From the NCBI RefSeq assembly GCF_030817595.1, contig NZ_JAUSZN010000001.1:4595501-4659500 (forward strand): a stretch of DNA of 64,000 nt. The letters run 5' to 3'. Source of the DNA: Neobacillus niacini (GTDB lineage Bacteria > Bacillota > Bacilli > Bacillales > Cytobacillaceae). Positions 26,078-35,059 of this stretch are shown one piece after another. Both the position numbers and the translations under genes were made by a program. How positions within the stretch are numbered: position 1 is the first letter of the stretch; each line of letters starts with the position of its first letter. Under the pieces are notes generated by a model. It searched no databases. It was not told where the DNA came from and worked only from the letters and a program-made list of their open reading frames with translations.

Positions 26078-26112
26078 AGGCCGCTGATACTCGATCAGCG
26101 GCCTACTTTTTT
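26078..26112. terminator. Strong hairpin at the 3' end of the XRE gene
   Basis: Perfect 11-bp stem AGGCCGCTGAT/ATCAGCGGCCT. The right arm contains the XRE stop codon; the T6 run lies on the plus strand. Confidence 0.75.
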
Positions 26113-26522
26113 AAATATTTTTTATGTTTTTTACTAGCTTTAATCTGATAGGTTAATAAATCCATAAAAAACGCACGCCTTTTTGGCGGCATGAGATAGA
26201 TATCTAGTAAGTTCCTTTCCAATTCAAGCTCTTGCTGGAGCAGTTGGAGGATGATGTCCAAATCAGGATCCTCTAGGCTTTCCTTTGTCATATAACCAGG
26301 CGATTCAGTTTTCGGAAGCAACTGATCTAGTTCCTCCACTAAATATTCCTTGTCTACCTGATAAAGGTCCGCAAACCGGATGACCGTTTGGTAGGTGGGA
26401 ATGCTTTTTCCTGTTTCGTACCGACTCACCGTGGAGCGGTTCATATTCATCATGTCCGCTAGAGTATGCTGGGACCAATTACGACTGTCGCGCAGCTTGC
26501 GCATTTTTTCCGATAAAGACAT
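26103..26522 (-). CDS. XRE-family transcriptional regulator
   Basis: A 139-residue protein. The N-terminal helix-turn-helix (MSLSEKMRKLRDSRNWSQHT, then MNRSTVSRYETGKSIPTY) is a canonical XRE DNA-binding domain, followed by a helical C-terminus rich in Leu/Glu that probably dimerises. The start is ATG 26522 (6 nt after GGTGAT) or ATG 26528; longer frames lack an SD. Target unknown. It is divergent from the next gene. Confidence 0.85.
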   Translation of the reverse strand: MSLSEKMRKLRDSRNWSQHTLADMMNMNRSTVSRYETGKSIPTYQTVIRFADLYQVDKEYLVEELDQLLPKTESPGYMTKESLEDPDLDIILQLLQQELELERNLLDIYLMPPKRRAFFMDLLTYQIKASKKHKKYLKK

Positions 26523-26742
26523 ATTCATCACCGCCAATAAAACAATTGTTGTTTTTAACTTAACGGTAAAAGAAATGTCATAGTTCGATTGTGAGTGATG
26601 TGCACGGGGATTTGCGTGAAGCAAAGGCACACATGAGATTTAATATGGATTCAATCTATTTGAAGAAAAAAGGAATATTAAAATTATTGTCGAATAATAA
26701 ATGTTGATGTAAATATTTGTCTCAATGGAGGTTAAATAAATA

Positions 26743-27138
26743 ATGCCAAATTCATTAATATTTATTGGGGAACGGCCGAGTACCTTAGAAATGCGTATCA
26801 AAGGAAAACCAGAATTCTACGATGCCATGCTACTCTCAAAAAAATCTTTCCACCCATCTTCACAACATTCGTACCATTCTATCCCTCTTCACCAATCTAG
26901 AGTTACTATCCACATCCGTGAGACGAACTCCCAATTTAACTGTCACCACCAATCCTTGCAGCTGATCGAAGGAGAGAGGCCGCTTTCCGAGGAAGACGCC
27001 TACGATATCTTCACAAACTTTGCCATTATGGAAGACAACAAAGTCGCTTTTATAATGCCTTTATGGAGAAAAAGAGTTGGATTACGTGAGAAAGAAAACC
27101 CAAGGGTTTTGTCAGCTCAGGAGAAACTGGAAGTCTAA
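26743..27138 (+). CDS. Hypothetical protein
   Basis: 131 residues, no signal or membrane segment. It is His/Ser-rich in the middle (SSQHSYHSIPLHQSR), with the more conserved-looking block RPLSEEDAYDIFTNFAIMED. GGAGG precedes the ATG by 11 nt. It is divergent from the XRE regulator, which may control it. Family not recognised. Confidence 0.6.
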   Translation: MPNSLIFIGERPSTLEMRIKGKPEFYDAMLLSKKSFHPSSQHSYHSIPLHQSRVTIHIRETNSQFNCHHQSLQLIEGERPLSEEDAYDIFTNFAIMEDNKVAFIMPLWRKRVGLREKENPRVLSAQEKLEV

Positions 27139-27185
27139 TTCTAATGGATGGAAGATTTATGATGACAAACATATAACATGTTAAA

Positions 27186-27217
27186 AGGGCTTTGGATGCA
27201 ATCCGAAGCCTTCTTTT
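27186..27217 (+). terminator. Terminator after the 26743-27138 gene
   Basis: Stem GGGCTTTGGAT/ATCCGAAGCC-type with loop GCA, then TTCTTTT. Confidence 0.75.
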
Positions 27218-27395
27218 CACATTTGCTTCGCATCCCTATATTAGATTAATACTAACCAAATTCATAATGCCTCATATATTTCACAATTTTGACAAAACCA
27301 CTCCATATATAACAGTAAAAAACCTCTTTCCCCCTTTTTTGCGCGTACAAAAACCTCAAAATCTCCCACCTCATCGCGTAAAAATTACATGCAGA

Positions 27396-27457
27396 AACAA
27401 ACTGTCCACCCCACGTGGACAAAATAGGCAAAATGTCCACGCGTGGTGACAGGCACC
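27396..27457 (+). repeat. TGTCCAC / GGTGACAGGCACC repeat cluster
   Basis: TGTCCAC and GTGGACA form an inverted repeat, followed by TGTCCACGCGT and then the 13-mer GGTGACAGGCACC at 27445-27457. The same left flank (TGTCCACG) precedes the 13-mers at 32625 and 32661. Confidence 0.8.
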
Positions 27458-27609
27458 GCAATAATTACCTCTATTTCTCATCTGTTTGTATTGTTTTCCA
27501 CTGTTTTCCACTGTTATATGACAATTTGTGATAGAGTTTTAACATTTTTGTAATATAACTGGTACATTGTCATGGTATAAATAGATTAATAGAGAAGGGG
27601 GAAAACCGT

Positions 27610-28680
27610 ATGCAACTTGTAAGGCGTATGATTTTCGTAGTTCTAACATGCGTAATAATGGTGTCAGGTACTGTTGTGGTACATGCAGAATCAAGTAAGG
27701 AAGCGCTACATAATGTGGAGCAAGAGCTTGAACAAAAGGCAAATGAGAAGAACTCTATTAACCAAGAAATTGAAAAGCTTAATAAAGAGATGGAAGAACT
27801 TCAAACGTATATTACACAAAATAGAGAAGCCTTAGCAGAAACTCAGAAGAGAATTGATGAAACTCGTCAGTTGATCGAACAGAAAAAAGAGGAAATTGTT
27901 TTCCTTGAGGATAAAATCCATAACCGTAAAGATGTGATGAAAAGCAGGTTAGTGGCTTTACAAGAGGATGAAAAACTAAATGTTGCGATCAATGTCATCC
28001 TAGAATCTAAGAGTGTCGCAGACCTTATTCAACGTGCTAGCGCAGTAACAACTCTGTTTAACGCAGATAATGATATTATTAAGGATCAAGAAAACGATCT
28101 TAAGAAAATTGAAGAAAATGTAAAAGTAATTGCAGAGCAAGAAGAACAGCTGGCAGTGGAACAAGAAAACCTTGCCAAACACCAAGCTGAACTTGATCTT
28201 AATTTACAAAAGAGACAAGAATCCTTAACAGTAATGCAACAAAAATATAGTCAAGCGAATGAAGAAATGGCTGGAATTCAAGCACAGGTACAAGCGGCAC
28301 AAGAGAAGGTTCGTCAGGAACAAGCAGCAGCGAGAGCCATCGCAGCGGCAAACGCTCCTGCACCAGCTGCGACGCCAGCACCAGCTGGTACAAAAGGTAC
28401 AGAAATGTATGTCACGGCGACTGCATACAGCTGGCAATCAGCTGGAAATATTACGTACATGGGCCATAATATTAAAGAAAATCCAAATATCAAATTAATT
28501 GCGGTTGATCCATCTGTAATTCCATTGGGATCTAAAGTATGGGTAGAAGGCTATGGTGTAGCCATAGCAGGAGACACCGGCGGCGCAATCAAAGGTCATA
28601 AAATCGATGTGGTAATGCCAGACAATGCACATGCCATTGCGTGGGGCAGAAAAACCGTGAAAGTCGTTATTTTAAACTAA
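27610..28680 (+). CDS. Secreted coiled-coil 3D-domain cell-wall protein
   Basis: A 356-residue secreted protein: signal peptide (cut near VVVHA, residues 22-26), a PcsB-like coiled coil (about 30-235), an Ala/Pro linker (about 237-262), and a C-terminal 3D domain with three conserved Asp: IAVDPSVIPLG, GDTGGAIKG, KIDVVM. The 3D fold resembles MltA-type lytic transglycosylases and is found in YocH and stationary-phase muralytic proteins. It probably acts on peptidoglycan outside the cell. SD GAAGGGGG. A WalR-like half site upstream would fit the YocH regulon but is imperfect. Confidence 0.88.
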   Translation: MQLVRRMIFVVLTCVIMVSGTVVVHAESSKEALHNVEQELEQKANEKNSINQEIEKLNKEMEELQTYITQNREALAETQKRIDETRQLIEQKKEEIVFLEDKIHNRKDVMKSRLVALQEDEKLNVAINVILESKSVADLIQRASAVTTLFNADNDIIKDQENDLKKIEENVKVIAEQEEQLAVEQENLAKHQAELDLNLQKRQESLTVMQQKYSQANEEMAGIQAQVQAAQEKVRQEQAAARAIAAANAPAPAATPAPAGTKGTEMYVTATAYSWQSAGNITYMGHNIKENPNIKLIAVDPSVIPLGSKVWVEGYGVAIAGDTGGAIKGHKIDVVMPDNAHAIAWGRKTVKVVILN

Positions 28681-28689
28681 TACATGATA

Positions 28690-28726
28690 AAAGAGATCTG
28701 ACATCAAAAATGTTAGATCTCTTTTT
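28690..28726 (+). terminator. Terminator after the 3D-domain gene
   Basis: Stem AAGAGATCTGACAT/ATGTTAGATCTCTT (one G-T) and TTTTT. It also overlaps the stop of the convergent gene. Confidence 0.88.
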
Positions 28727-29291
28727 ACTTTTCAATGGTCAATTTTGAAAATTGATTTCGTTTACTTAGGGCATGTGCACTCATGTAAAAAATAATTTGG
28801 AGAGGAACAGAGTAACTATAGCGCCAGTGTTTCGGTTCATATACCCCTAACCAATCAAAAAATGGCTCCGCAACATAAGAAGCAAGAAGCGAAAAGACAA
28901 CAGCTTTAAACCATGGATTCATTTTAGGTTTTATCTGGATTAAAGTGATTATGCTAAGGGGCATTAAGGTAACATCCCAGGGAAAATAGGTGGGAAGCAC
29001 AGGGATCACATGATATCGATAATGCCACAATCCTAACTGATCACCTAAGATATCCGAAACCACAGCAATGGTCATAATATAAAAGGCAGTATACAAAAGG
29101 CGGTCTGTACTTTCCCTTTTTCTAATAACAAACCAAATAATCCAAGGAATAATGGATAATCCGACACCCATCCACCATAAACCAGAAAACAGAACATAAT
29201 CGGTCCAAATTTGTATCTTCTTATCAATTAAATGTTCAATCCCATTCTGATTCTTATCGATTAGTTCAATGATTTTTTCCTTAGTGGCCAT
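28725..29291 (-). CDS. CBO0543-family membrane protein
   Basis: 188 residues with five or six membrane helices and the motifs GDQLGLWHYRYHVIP, FPWDVTLMPL and AEPFFDWLGVY of the CBO0543 family common in bacilli and clostridia. Function unknown. The N-terminal 35 residues are charged and soluble. A relative lies at 54124-54747 in this window. Confidence 0.82.
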   Translation of the reverse strand: MATKEKIIELIDKNQNGIEHLIDKKIQIWTDYVLFSGLWWMGVGLSIIPWIIWFVIRKRESTDRLLYTAFYIMTIAVVSDILGDQLGLWHYRYHVIPVLPTYFPWDVTLMPLSIITLIQIKPKMNPWFKAVVFSLLASYVAEPFFDWLGVYEPKHWRYSYSVPLQIIFYMSAHALSKRNQFSKLTIEK

Positions 29292-29419
29292 ATAACAACC
29301 TCATATAATGTAACGTCTATGTACACTAGTATTTAATCCCTTCACTGAATGTATACCCTTCAAAAAAGTAAACGAATCAATAACAACAAAAAAAACAGTC
29401 TTAGGACTGGTTCATTGCC

Positions 29420-29455
29420 GGTGCCTATCACCACCGTAGGTGGGTGACAGGCACC
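29420..29455. repeat. Inverted pair of GGTGACAGGCACC elements
   Basis: GGTGCCTATCACC (29420-29432, one mismatch) and GGTGACAGGCACC (29443-29455) face each other and can form a 13-14 bp stem. They lie downstream of ywqA. Confidence 0.85.
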
Positions 29456-29506
29456 AAATATACATCACTGTATAATTAGCCAAATTATCCCAATTGGACC
29501 AACCTG

Positions 29507-32398
29507 CTATCCTAGATAAACTAAATCTTTTAGTTCGTCGGTGGAGAGTTCAGTGATCCAGTTTTCGCTTTGGATGATTTGGTCGTTAAGGTGCTGTTTT
29601 TTCTCAAGCATGGCGTCGATTTTTTCTTCCAGTGTACCGGTACAGATGAGTTTATGCACGTGTACAAAGCGGGATTGGCCAATACGGTACGCTCTGTCTG
29701 TGGCTTGATTTTCAACTGCTGGATTCCACCATCGGTCATAGTGGATAACGTGATTTGCTGCCGTCAAGTTCAGCCCCGTTCCTCCAGCCTTCAATGAAAG
29801 CAAGAACACCGGGAACTCCTGATTTTGGAACCGCTCAATCATATCGTCACGCTGCGTTTTTGGTACACTTCCGTTCAGGAACGGCACCTCCACCCCAAAC
29901 TTCTTCTTAATTGTCGAACGAATCATTTCGCCCATTTCGATATATTGCGTGAAAATGAGACAGCTTTCGCCTGAGTCTAAAACAGCATCAACAAGGTCGA
30001 CAAGCTTCTCCAATTTATTTGAGCGATCTAGGAGCAGCCTGTCTGCTGATTTTTCTTTGAGATAGAGAGCAGGGTGATTGCAAAGCTGCTTCAGTCTGCT
30101 GAGCATTTGTAAGATTAACCCCTTGCGCTCAAAACCTGACAGCTTTTCAATTTCAGCAAAAGTATCACGGACCAACTGCTCATATAGAGAGGCCTGCTCA
30201 GTTGTAAGCGGGCAGTACTCTTTTTGCTCCTGTTTGTCAGGGAGATTGAGTGCCACCTCTTCGTCCTTTTTCGTCCTCCTCATTAGGAATGGACGGATTA
30301 ATGATTGCAGCTCATTGACCTTTTCCTTTTTCTCATCCTTTTCAATCGGGATGACAAATTTCTTCTGAAATTGCCCCAAGCTGCCAAGATAGCCATGATT
30401 GGTAAAATCAAAAATCGACCACAATTCAGATAATCGGTTTTCCATCGGAGTACCGGTCAAGGCGATGTGATGTCCCCCGCGGAGTCTCCGCACCGCCCGT
30501 GACTGCTTGGTACCGGCGTTTTTGATATTCTGTGCCTCATCAATCGAAATTGAACTCCACAGGATGGACTCAAACTCCTCAGAGTCCATATGGCTTAACC
30601 CATACGAAGTCAGCACAACATCAGCATCTTTGATTTTTTCCTTAAAGGCTTCTTCTTTCAAGCGGTTAGAACCGTAATGCAAATACACATTTATCTCAGG
30701 AGCAAAACGCTCAAGCTCCTTCTGCCAGTTACCAAGAACCGAAGTTGGGCAGATAATCAAAGCAGCCTTAACTGGTGTTTTTTCCTTCTTAGAATCCGTT
30801 CCGTCCTCGGTGCCAGTCACCATTTCAGGAATCGCCCCGATTTCCTCTTTTACCTTCAAAAGATACGCGATTAGTTGCACTGTTTTCCCAAGCCCCATGT
30901 CATCGGCAAGGACAGCACCAAATCCGTATTGTCGCAGGAACCAGAGCCAGCTCATTCCCAGCTGCTGGTAAGGACGAAGTTCGCCCTGAAGCCCAGCAGG
31001 AACTTCTTCGAGCGGGATCTCATGTGCTTCAGATAGCTGCTTAATCATCTTTTTCCATTGGCTGTTCAATTCAATTTGAATCCGAGCAAAGGCTTTTGGG
31101 TTTTCGAGCTCATCTTCCGTAAGAGGCGTCTCAACCAGTTCCTGCTCGAGCAAATCCCTTACATGTAAGCCTTCCTTCTCGGCGCGCTTCATCAAGTCCT
31201 GAATTTGTCGAATGAAGCCTGGATCCAGTTTCACCCAACGCCCGCGAATAAACACGAGTCGACGTTTCTCTTCGACAAGCTGGCCGAATTCTTCCTCGGA
31301 CAGGTCGACACCGTTCATCGAAAAACGCCAGTTGAAATCAAGCATAGCCTGCAGCCCGACAAATGACGGACGATGACTGGAGGAGCCTTTTAACGATGCC
31401 TTCACCTTTAAATTGGCATTCTTCATCGCCTGCCACCAAGCAGGGAGGAGGATCTCCACGTCCAGCGCAACGAGGGTTTCACTGGCCTCCGTCAAAAACA
31501 TCCACGCTTCTTCCTCTGTGAGTCCCGATTTCAATGTGTTTCCGTCCTCACTCAGCCAAGGGATTAACCTTGCCCAGCGCCCTTGCTCACGGTCAACTCT
31601 TTCCAAAAATGGTTTCCACCGTGCCGGAATCTTTGCGTCCAAGCCATAAACATCGTCGACATTTTTCTTACCTCGTAAAAAGACATCCAGATTCCAAGGT
31701 CCTTCGCCATCTAAGGGTTCCTCTAACCTTAATCCAATCGTAAAAGGGGTGTCGTTCTCCTTAATTCCAACCCATTCAAGCCAGGTTTCTTCATCAAAAT
31801 AGCGAGCCAGTTCAGCGCCAGAAATACCTTGTTTTCTCAATAAAGCAAGCTTTGGCCCAAACAACTCCTTCATCGAAGCATTTCGCGTCAAGTAAGCGTC
31901 CAAGGCATGGTCATACAAATCAGAAATAAATGCTTTTACCGTTTCCGCCTCTTCACCTTGTGTTTCGACAGCCTGTTCCCAGAAAGAAGGGTCAAACTCA
32001 TCCATCACACGAACGGGGAGCTGCCAGCGGAAGTCGCCATTCTCCCAAACCGAGAAGTCGGGAAGCCAATCTTTCTCGAGAATCCCTTCATGGAGAGAGT
32101 GAGCAGCAGCGAGGCAAATCTCCGATTGGTCATCCCAGTCCCAGTCAATAAACCGATTGAACGACTCCTTTGCAAAAAGAGAAACAAGGTGCCAGCCAGT
32201 CACCACCACACCCTCGATGCCATCAACCGACTCGTTCTCCAGAAGTGTGCCAAAAAAGCTCTCATCATGGCGGCTGAACAACACATTCTTCCACTCAGAA
32301 GGCGGTAATCCATGCCCATGTTCATCCTCAGCAGCCAGCAGATAACGGCCATCATCTAATTTAATTGTCAGAAGCTTAACAAATCTAGTTTTCAGCAT
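29507..32398 (-). CDS. ywqA: SNF2-family DEAD/DEAH ATPase YwqA
   Basis: A 963-residue Swi2/Snf2-type helicase-like ATPase. The N-terminal half is a bacterial SNF2-specific region. The motor starts around residue 480 with ADDMGLGKTVQ (Walker A, about 500), then SIDEAQNIKN (motif II, about 618), LTGTPMENR, and the C-terminal RecA lobe with SLKAGGTGLNL and RWWNPAVENQATDRAYRIGQ. It is expected to translocate on dsDNA; its role in Bacillus is unclear. It matches YwqA in position and follows the SWIM-protein gene ywqB. ATG at 32398 after AGGAGT. Confidence 0.94.
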   Translation of the reverse strand: MLKTRFVKLLTIKLDDGRYLLAAEDEHGHGLPPSEWKNVLFSRHDESFFGTLLENESVDGIEGVVVTGWHLVSLFAKESFNRFIDWDWDDQSEICLAAAHSLHEGILEKDWLPDFSVWENGDFRWQLPVRVMDEFDPSFWEQAVETQGEEAETVKAFISDLYDHALDAYLTRNASMKELFGPKLALLRKQGISGAELARYFDEETWLEWVGIKENDTPFTIGLRLEEPLDGEGPWNLDVFLRGKKNVDDVYGLDAKIPARWKPFLERVDREQGRWARLIPWLSEDGNTLKSGLTEEEAWMFLTEASETLVALDVEILLPAWWQAMKNANLKVKASLKGSSSHRPSFVGLQAMLDFNWRFSMNGVDLSEEEFGQLVEEKRRLVFIRGRWVKLDPGFIRQIQDLMKRAEKEGLHVRDLLEQELVETPLTEDELENPKAFARIQIELNSQWKKMIKQLSEAHEIPLEEVPAGLQGELRPYQQLGMSWLWFLRQYGFGAVLADDMGLGKTVQLIAYLLKVKEEIGAIPEMVTGTEDGTDSKKEKTPVKAALIICPTSVLGNWQKELERFAPEINVYLHYGSNRLKEEAFKEKIKDADVVLTSYGLSHMDSEEFESILWSSISIDEAQNIKNAGTKQSRAVRRLRGGHHIALTGTPMENRLSELWSIFDFTNHGYLGSLGQFQKKFVIPIEKDEKKEKVNELQSLIRPFLMRRTKKDEEVALNLPDKQEQKEYCPLTTEQASLYEQLVRDTFAEIEKLSGFERKGLILQMLSRLKQLCNHPALYLKEKSADRLLLDRSNKLEKLVDLVDAVLDSGESCLIFTQYIEMGEMIRSTIKKKFGVEVPFLNGSVPKTQRDDMIERFQNQEFPVFLLSLKAGGTGLNLTAANHVIHYDRWWNPAVENQATDRAYRIGQSRFVHVHKLICTGTLEEKIDAMLEKKQHLNDQIIQSENWITELSTDELKDLVYLG

Positions 32399-32469
32399 CG
32401 TAAAGTTACTCCTTTTACTTGGGTGGGGAATTCGGATTTAGGGGTTGCAATTTCCAAATAATGTTTAAA

Positions 32470-32562
32470 TGTACAAAACCCCTTAAAAAATGTCCAAAAC
32501 CATCCGAAAAATGTACATAACACCACAAAAAGTGTACAAAACACAGCAATAAATGTACAAAA
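32470..32562 (-). repeat. 21-nt-pitch array of TGTACAAAA words
   Basis: TGTACAAAA-type words start at 32470, 32491 (TGTCCAAAA), 32512 (TGTACATAA), 32533 and 32554, every step exactly 21 nt, with unrelated sequence between. It lies in the ywqB-ywqA gap (ywqA SD at the near end). Confidence 0.88.
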
Positions 32563-32570
32563 GTCGATCC

Positions 32571-32673
32571 AGTGCCTGTCACCTTCATCAAACTGTCCGC
32601 CTGAGGTGGACAGTGTCCACGGGCGGTGCCTGTCACCACAGAAAGACAGTGTCCACGAGCGGTGACAGGCACC
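32571..32673. repeat. Three GGTGACAGGCACC elements with TGTCCACG flanks
   Basis: 13-mers lie at 32571-32583 (first base A), 32625-32637 and 32661-32673. The last two are in opposite orientation but share the left flank GACAGTGTCCACGRGC, and form a perfect 13-bp stem with each other. CTGTCC/GGACAG sits at 32593-32613. Confidence 0.88.
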
Positions 32674-32685
32674 ACCAATTGCACT

Positions 32686-34323
32686 CTATTCCTCTATAAG
32701 TTTGCTCCGTCTGCATTCTTCGTGGAAGGCGCGGAGTCTTTTGGTTTTTTCCATTAGGCTGTCGAGGAAGTATTGCCAGTCGTCGACGCGTTTGGTTTTT
32801 TTGTATAGGGTACGCAGCTTTTTTAGGTGCCGGACCGCTGCTTTGTAGCTGGACCGGTTTTTTTGATTAATTTCGTTCAAAGCCGATTGGTGCAGCATTC
32901 CGAGCAGCACTTCCGGTTTTTCTTTTTCAATTACCTTCACCCGCTCTCTTGGCAGGTCATAGAAATTCCAGCCCATGAACGCCTGGAGGTCGCTCCATTT
33001 GTCGAACTGCTTGCGTTCAAACAGGGTATGTTCATATTCCGTATAGCTGTAAGGCAAAGTTGAAAGCATCGCGCGCTCATATAACTCAGCCTTCCCGTTC
33101 TCTGAGATGTAAGGAGTAATCGCCTTCAATGCTGTTCGGGTAAAAGAAGCACAGGAATGATAAGTTCGCAGAAAGTCTAAATATCCTTTAAGGTTAGAAA
33201 TAAACAGCTCAATTAGCGGTCCAACTCGTTTCCATGCTTTCGTCTGTGACAATAGTTCAATCCAATGAAGCATATAGGGAGTAATCACTTTATCGTCAAT
33301 TTTAGAAATCAAGTCCACCGCGAGCTCATCCTTTTGCTGCAAAATACTGATATGAATACCTGCAACCATGAGTGGATTCGGATTCTCCCAATCCTGCAAT
33401 GACTTCATCCGGTCGTTAATCAGAACAATTTCTTGCTCACGCCATTCCTTCTTCTTAAAAAGATTAGTCCAAAGGAGACGGTAAAGATAGATCCGTTCCT
33501 GCTCAAGGTCCGAAGAAACAGTCAACAGCTCAAACACTTCGTCCTTTAATTTTAAAATAAACTCATCAAAGTCAAACGGCAGCGATTGAACACCAATTTT
33601 CAAGACAAGCTCATCGGCGTCCTCGATTAAATTATGGAACACAGAAAGGTAAGCGCGTCTCACGACATCCTCAGCAAACCCTGATTGCACCGTTAAGACA
33701 GCAAGCTTTTTAAACGAAACAACAATCCCGACCAATTCATAGAGCAGCCGCCATTCCTTTTCCACCGGAGCACTCGCTTTAATCCGCCGTTCGTATATAT
33801 TGAAGAGCTCCGCAATGATAAAAGGACTCGAATACTTCTTTGAATTAAGAATCGTATCAAAGCTCACCTCGAATGATTCGACCCAGCGCGCGTAATCCGG
33901 CTTCATCACACCGTTCGCCTTAATCAAATCCTTGGCCTTTTGAAGCCCCCAGCTTGCAACATCATTCTTCTCCTTCATCGGCTCGCGCCACTCCGCAACC
34001 CACTCGGCGACACTGCCCACTCGTGAATACGCGGCAAAAAATACAGCAATCTGATGGCGGCACAGTCCCTCATGAGGACAAGTACAACTATTTAAAGACA
34101 AATGGGAAAAATTCAGTTTCACATGGCAAGGCGTCACGTCCTGTACCATTGCGGTAATTTGGGCATTCCATATTTGTAATTGCTTGACCATCCCTTGCCG
34201 GTACAGCATTAAGCCCTTTTGAACGAGCTTAACATCATCGACCGCATGCGGATGCAGCAAATCTTTAATCTCTTCTGAAAGAAGTTCAATCCGTTCATTA
34301 GCAGTCGTCGACTCCAAAGCCAC
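32686..34323 (-). CDS. ywqB: SWIM zinc-finger protein YwqB
   Basis: A 545-residue soluble, largely helical protein. The SWIM motif CTCPHEGLCRHQIAV (Cys-x-Cys-x6-Cys-x-His, about residues 81-95) binds zinc and probably nucleic acid or a partner. In bacilli this gene precedes the SNF2 ATPase ywqA, as here, and SWIM/SNF2 pairs recur in bacteria, so the two probably act together. The 287-nt gap between them is filled with repeats, so cotranscription is uncertain. Confidence 0.88.
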   Translation of the reverse strand: MALESTTANERIELLSEEIKDLLHPHAVDDVKLVQKGLMLYRQGMVKQLQIWNAQITAMVQDVTPCHVKLNFSHLSLNSCTCPHEGLCRHQIAVFFAAYSRVGSVAEWVAEWREPMKEKNDVASWGLQKAKDLIKANGVMKPDYARWVESFEVSFDTILNSKKYSSPFIIAELFNIYERRIKASAPVEKEWRLLYELVGIVVSFKKLAVLTVQSGFAEDVVRRAYLSVFHNLIEDADELVLKIGVQSLPFDFDEFILKLKDEVFELLTVSSDLEQERIYLYRLLWTNLFKKKEWREQEIVLINDRMKSLQDWENPNPLMVAGIHISILQQKDELAVDLISKIDDKVITPYMLHWIELLSQTKAWKRVGPLIELFISNLKGYLDFLRTYHSCASFTRTALKAITPYISENGKAELYERAMLSTLPYSYTEYEHTLFERKQFDKWSDLQAFMGWNFYDLPRERVKVIEKEKPEVLLGMLHQSALNEINQKNRSSYKAAVRHLKKLRTLYKKTKRVDDWQYFLDSLMEKTKRLRAFHEECRRSKLIEE

Positions 34324-34662
34324 GACCCCCTTTTTTAAAAAAATCCATATTCCTATATTATACCCAAAAATTGCCCATTCGAGGAGGGAAAAGAGGATTT
34401 CTATTCCAGACAGGCTTTTTTATTCAAAAAGCTTTGTTGAATTTCATTGTAGGTTATAAGTAAAAACGGTAAAAAAAGTGATGAAAGACAAAGCCGGAGA
34501 ATTCCAATGAGATTAGCCCTTAATAAAAATGATGAAAAGATATCTCATTAAGTATAGTCCTTCATAAGGATTCCGGTGAGAAAAATCTACATCTTTCTTT
34601 AACAGAGAGCCTGTGAAATAAATTTTTAAGGTTCCAATTAAACTCGGCCACCATCCCACAAA
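34324..34662. other. Gap upstream of ywqB
   Basis: It contains the ywqB promoter region (not resolved) and GCTTTTT/AAAAAGC at 34412-34432. A 14-codon frame at 34507 has a GGAG upstream but no other support. Nothing else seen. Confidence 0.4.
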
Positions 34663-34695
34663 CAAAAAAACCCCAGGCATTCAGCAACGCCTGGG
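34663..34695 (-). terminator. Terminator of the 47-residue gene
   Basis: Stem CCCAGGC/GCCTGGG (34672-34678 with 34689-34695); A7 at 34664-34670 supplies the U-tract on the minus strand. Confidence 0.8.
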
Positions 34696-34696
34696 C

Positions 34697-34840
34697 TTAG
34701 GTATTTTCCACTTCTGTGGTGGAAGGTGGATTTTGTCCCAGTTGGTGTGAGACATATTCAAACAAATGATTTAAGTATTTACTAAGCTCGAAGCCTTCCT
34801 CACTAGCAAACTGTGATAATAGTAATTTAGATTCTTCCAT
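34697..34840 (-). CDS. Small acidic protein, 47 residues
   Basis: It starts MEESKLLLSQFASEEGFELS and ends STTEVENT. The frame has its own SD (AAGGGGG, 10 nt upstream) and a terminator directly after the stop, so it looks like a genuine monocistronic small gene although short. It is acidic and amphipathic, with no membrane segment. It may bind a partner protein, but no family is recognised. Confidence 0.65.
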   Translation of the reverse strand: MEESKLLLSQFASEEGFELSKYLNHLFEYVSHQLGQNPPSTTEVENT

Positions 34841-35059
34841 TGATTTCTTTCCCCCTTAAGATTACTGTCTATCAGTATTTTTACCAATCTATCATTCTCT
34901 TATACATGAAAAATAAAATATAGTTTTAACTACCTGTGTCGGTATTATCTTGGTATAACTAAAATACCAAATTCTGTGGATTTTTTAGAGTACCCCCAAA
35001 ACTAATGGTGCAAAAGGTAATATATAGGTAAGGGAGGACGAGCATAATGAGACAGAGGC

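Larger units (their letters stand above)
27139..27609. other. Gap before the 3D-domain gene
   Basis: It contains the terminator at 27186-27217, a repeat cluster at 27396-27457, and the promoter region of the next gene with TGTAAT-N5-TGGTAC (27549-27565), a partial match to the WalR box TGTWAH-N5-TGTWAH. A short open frame across 27192-27449 has no SD and overlaps the repeats. Confidence 0.5.

Noticed and set aside
27192..27449. Plus-strand 85-codon frame before the 3D-domain gene
   Set aside because: It begins inside a terminator, crosses the repeat cluster and has no SD.
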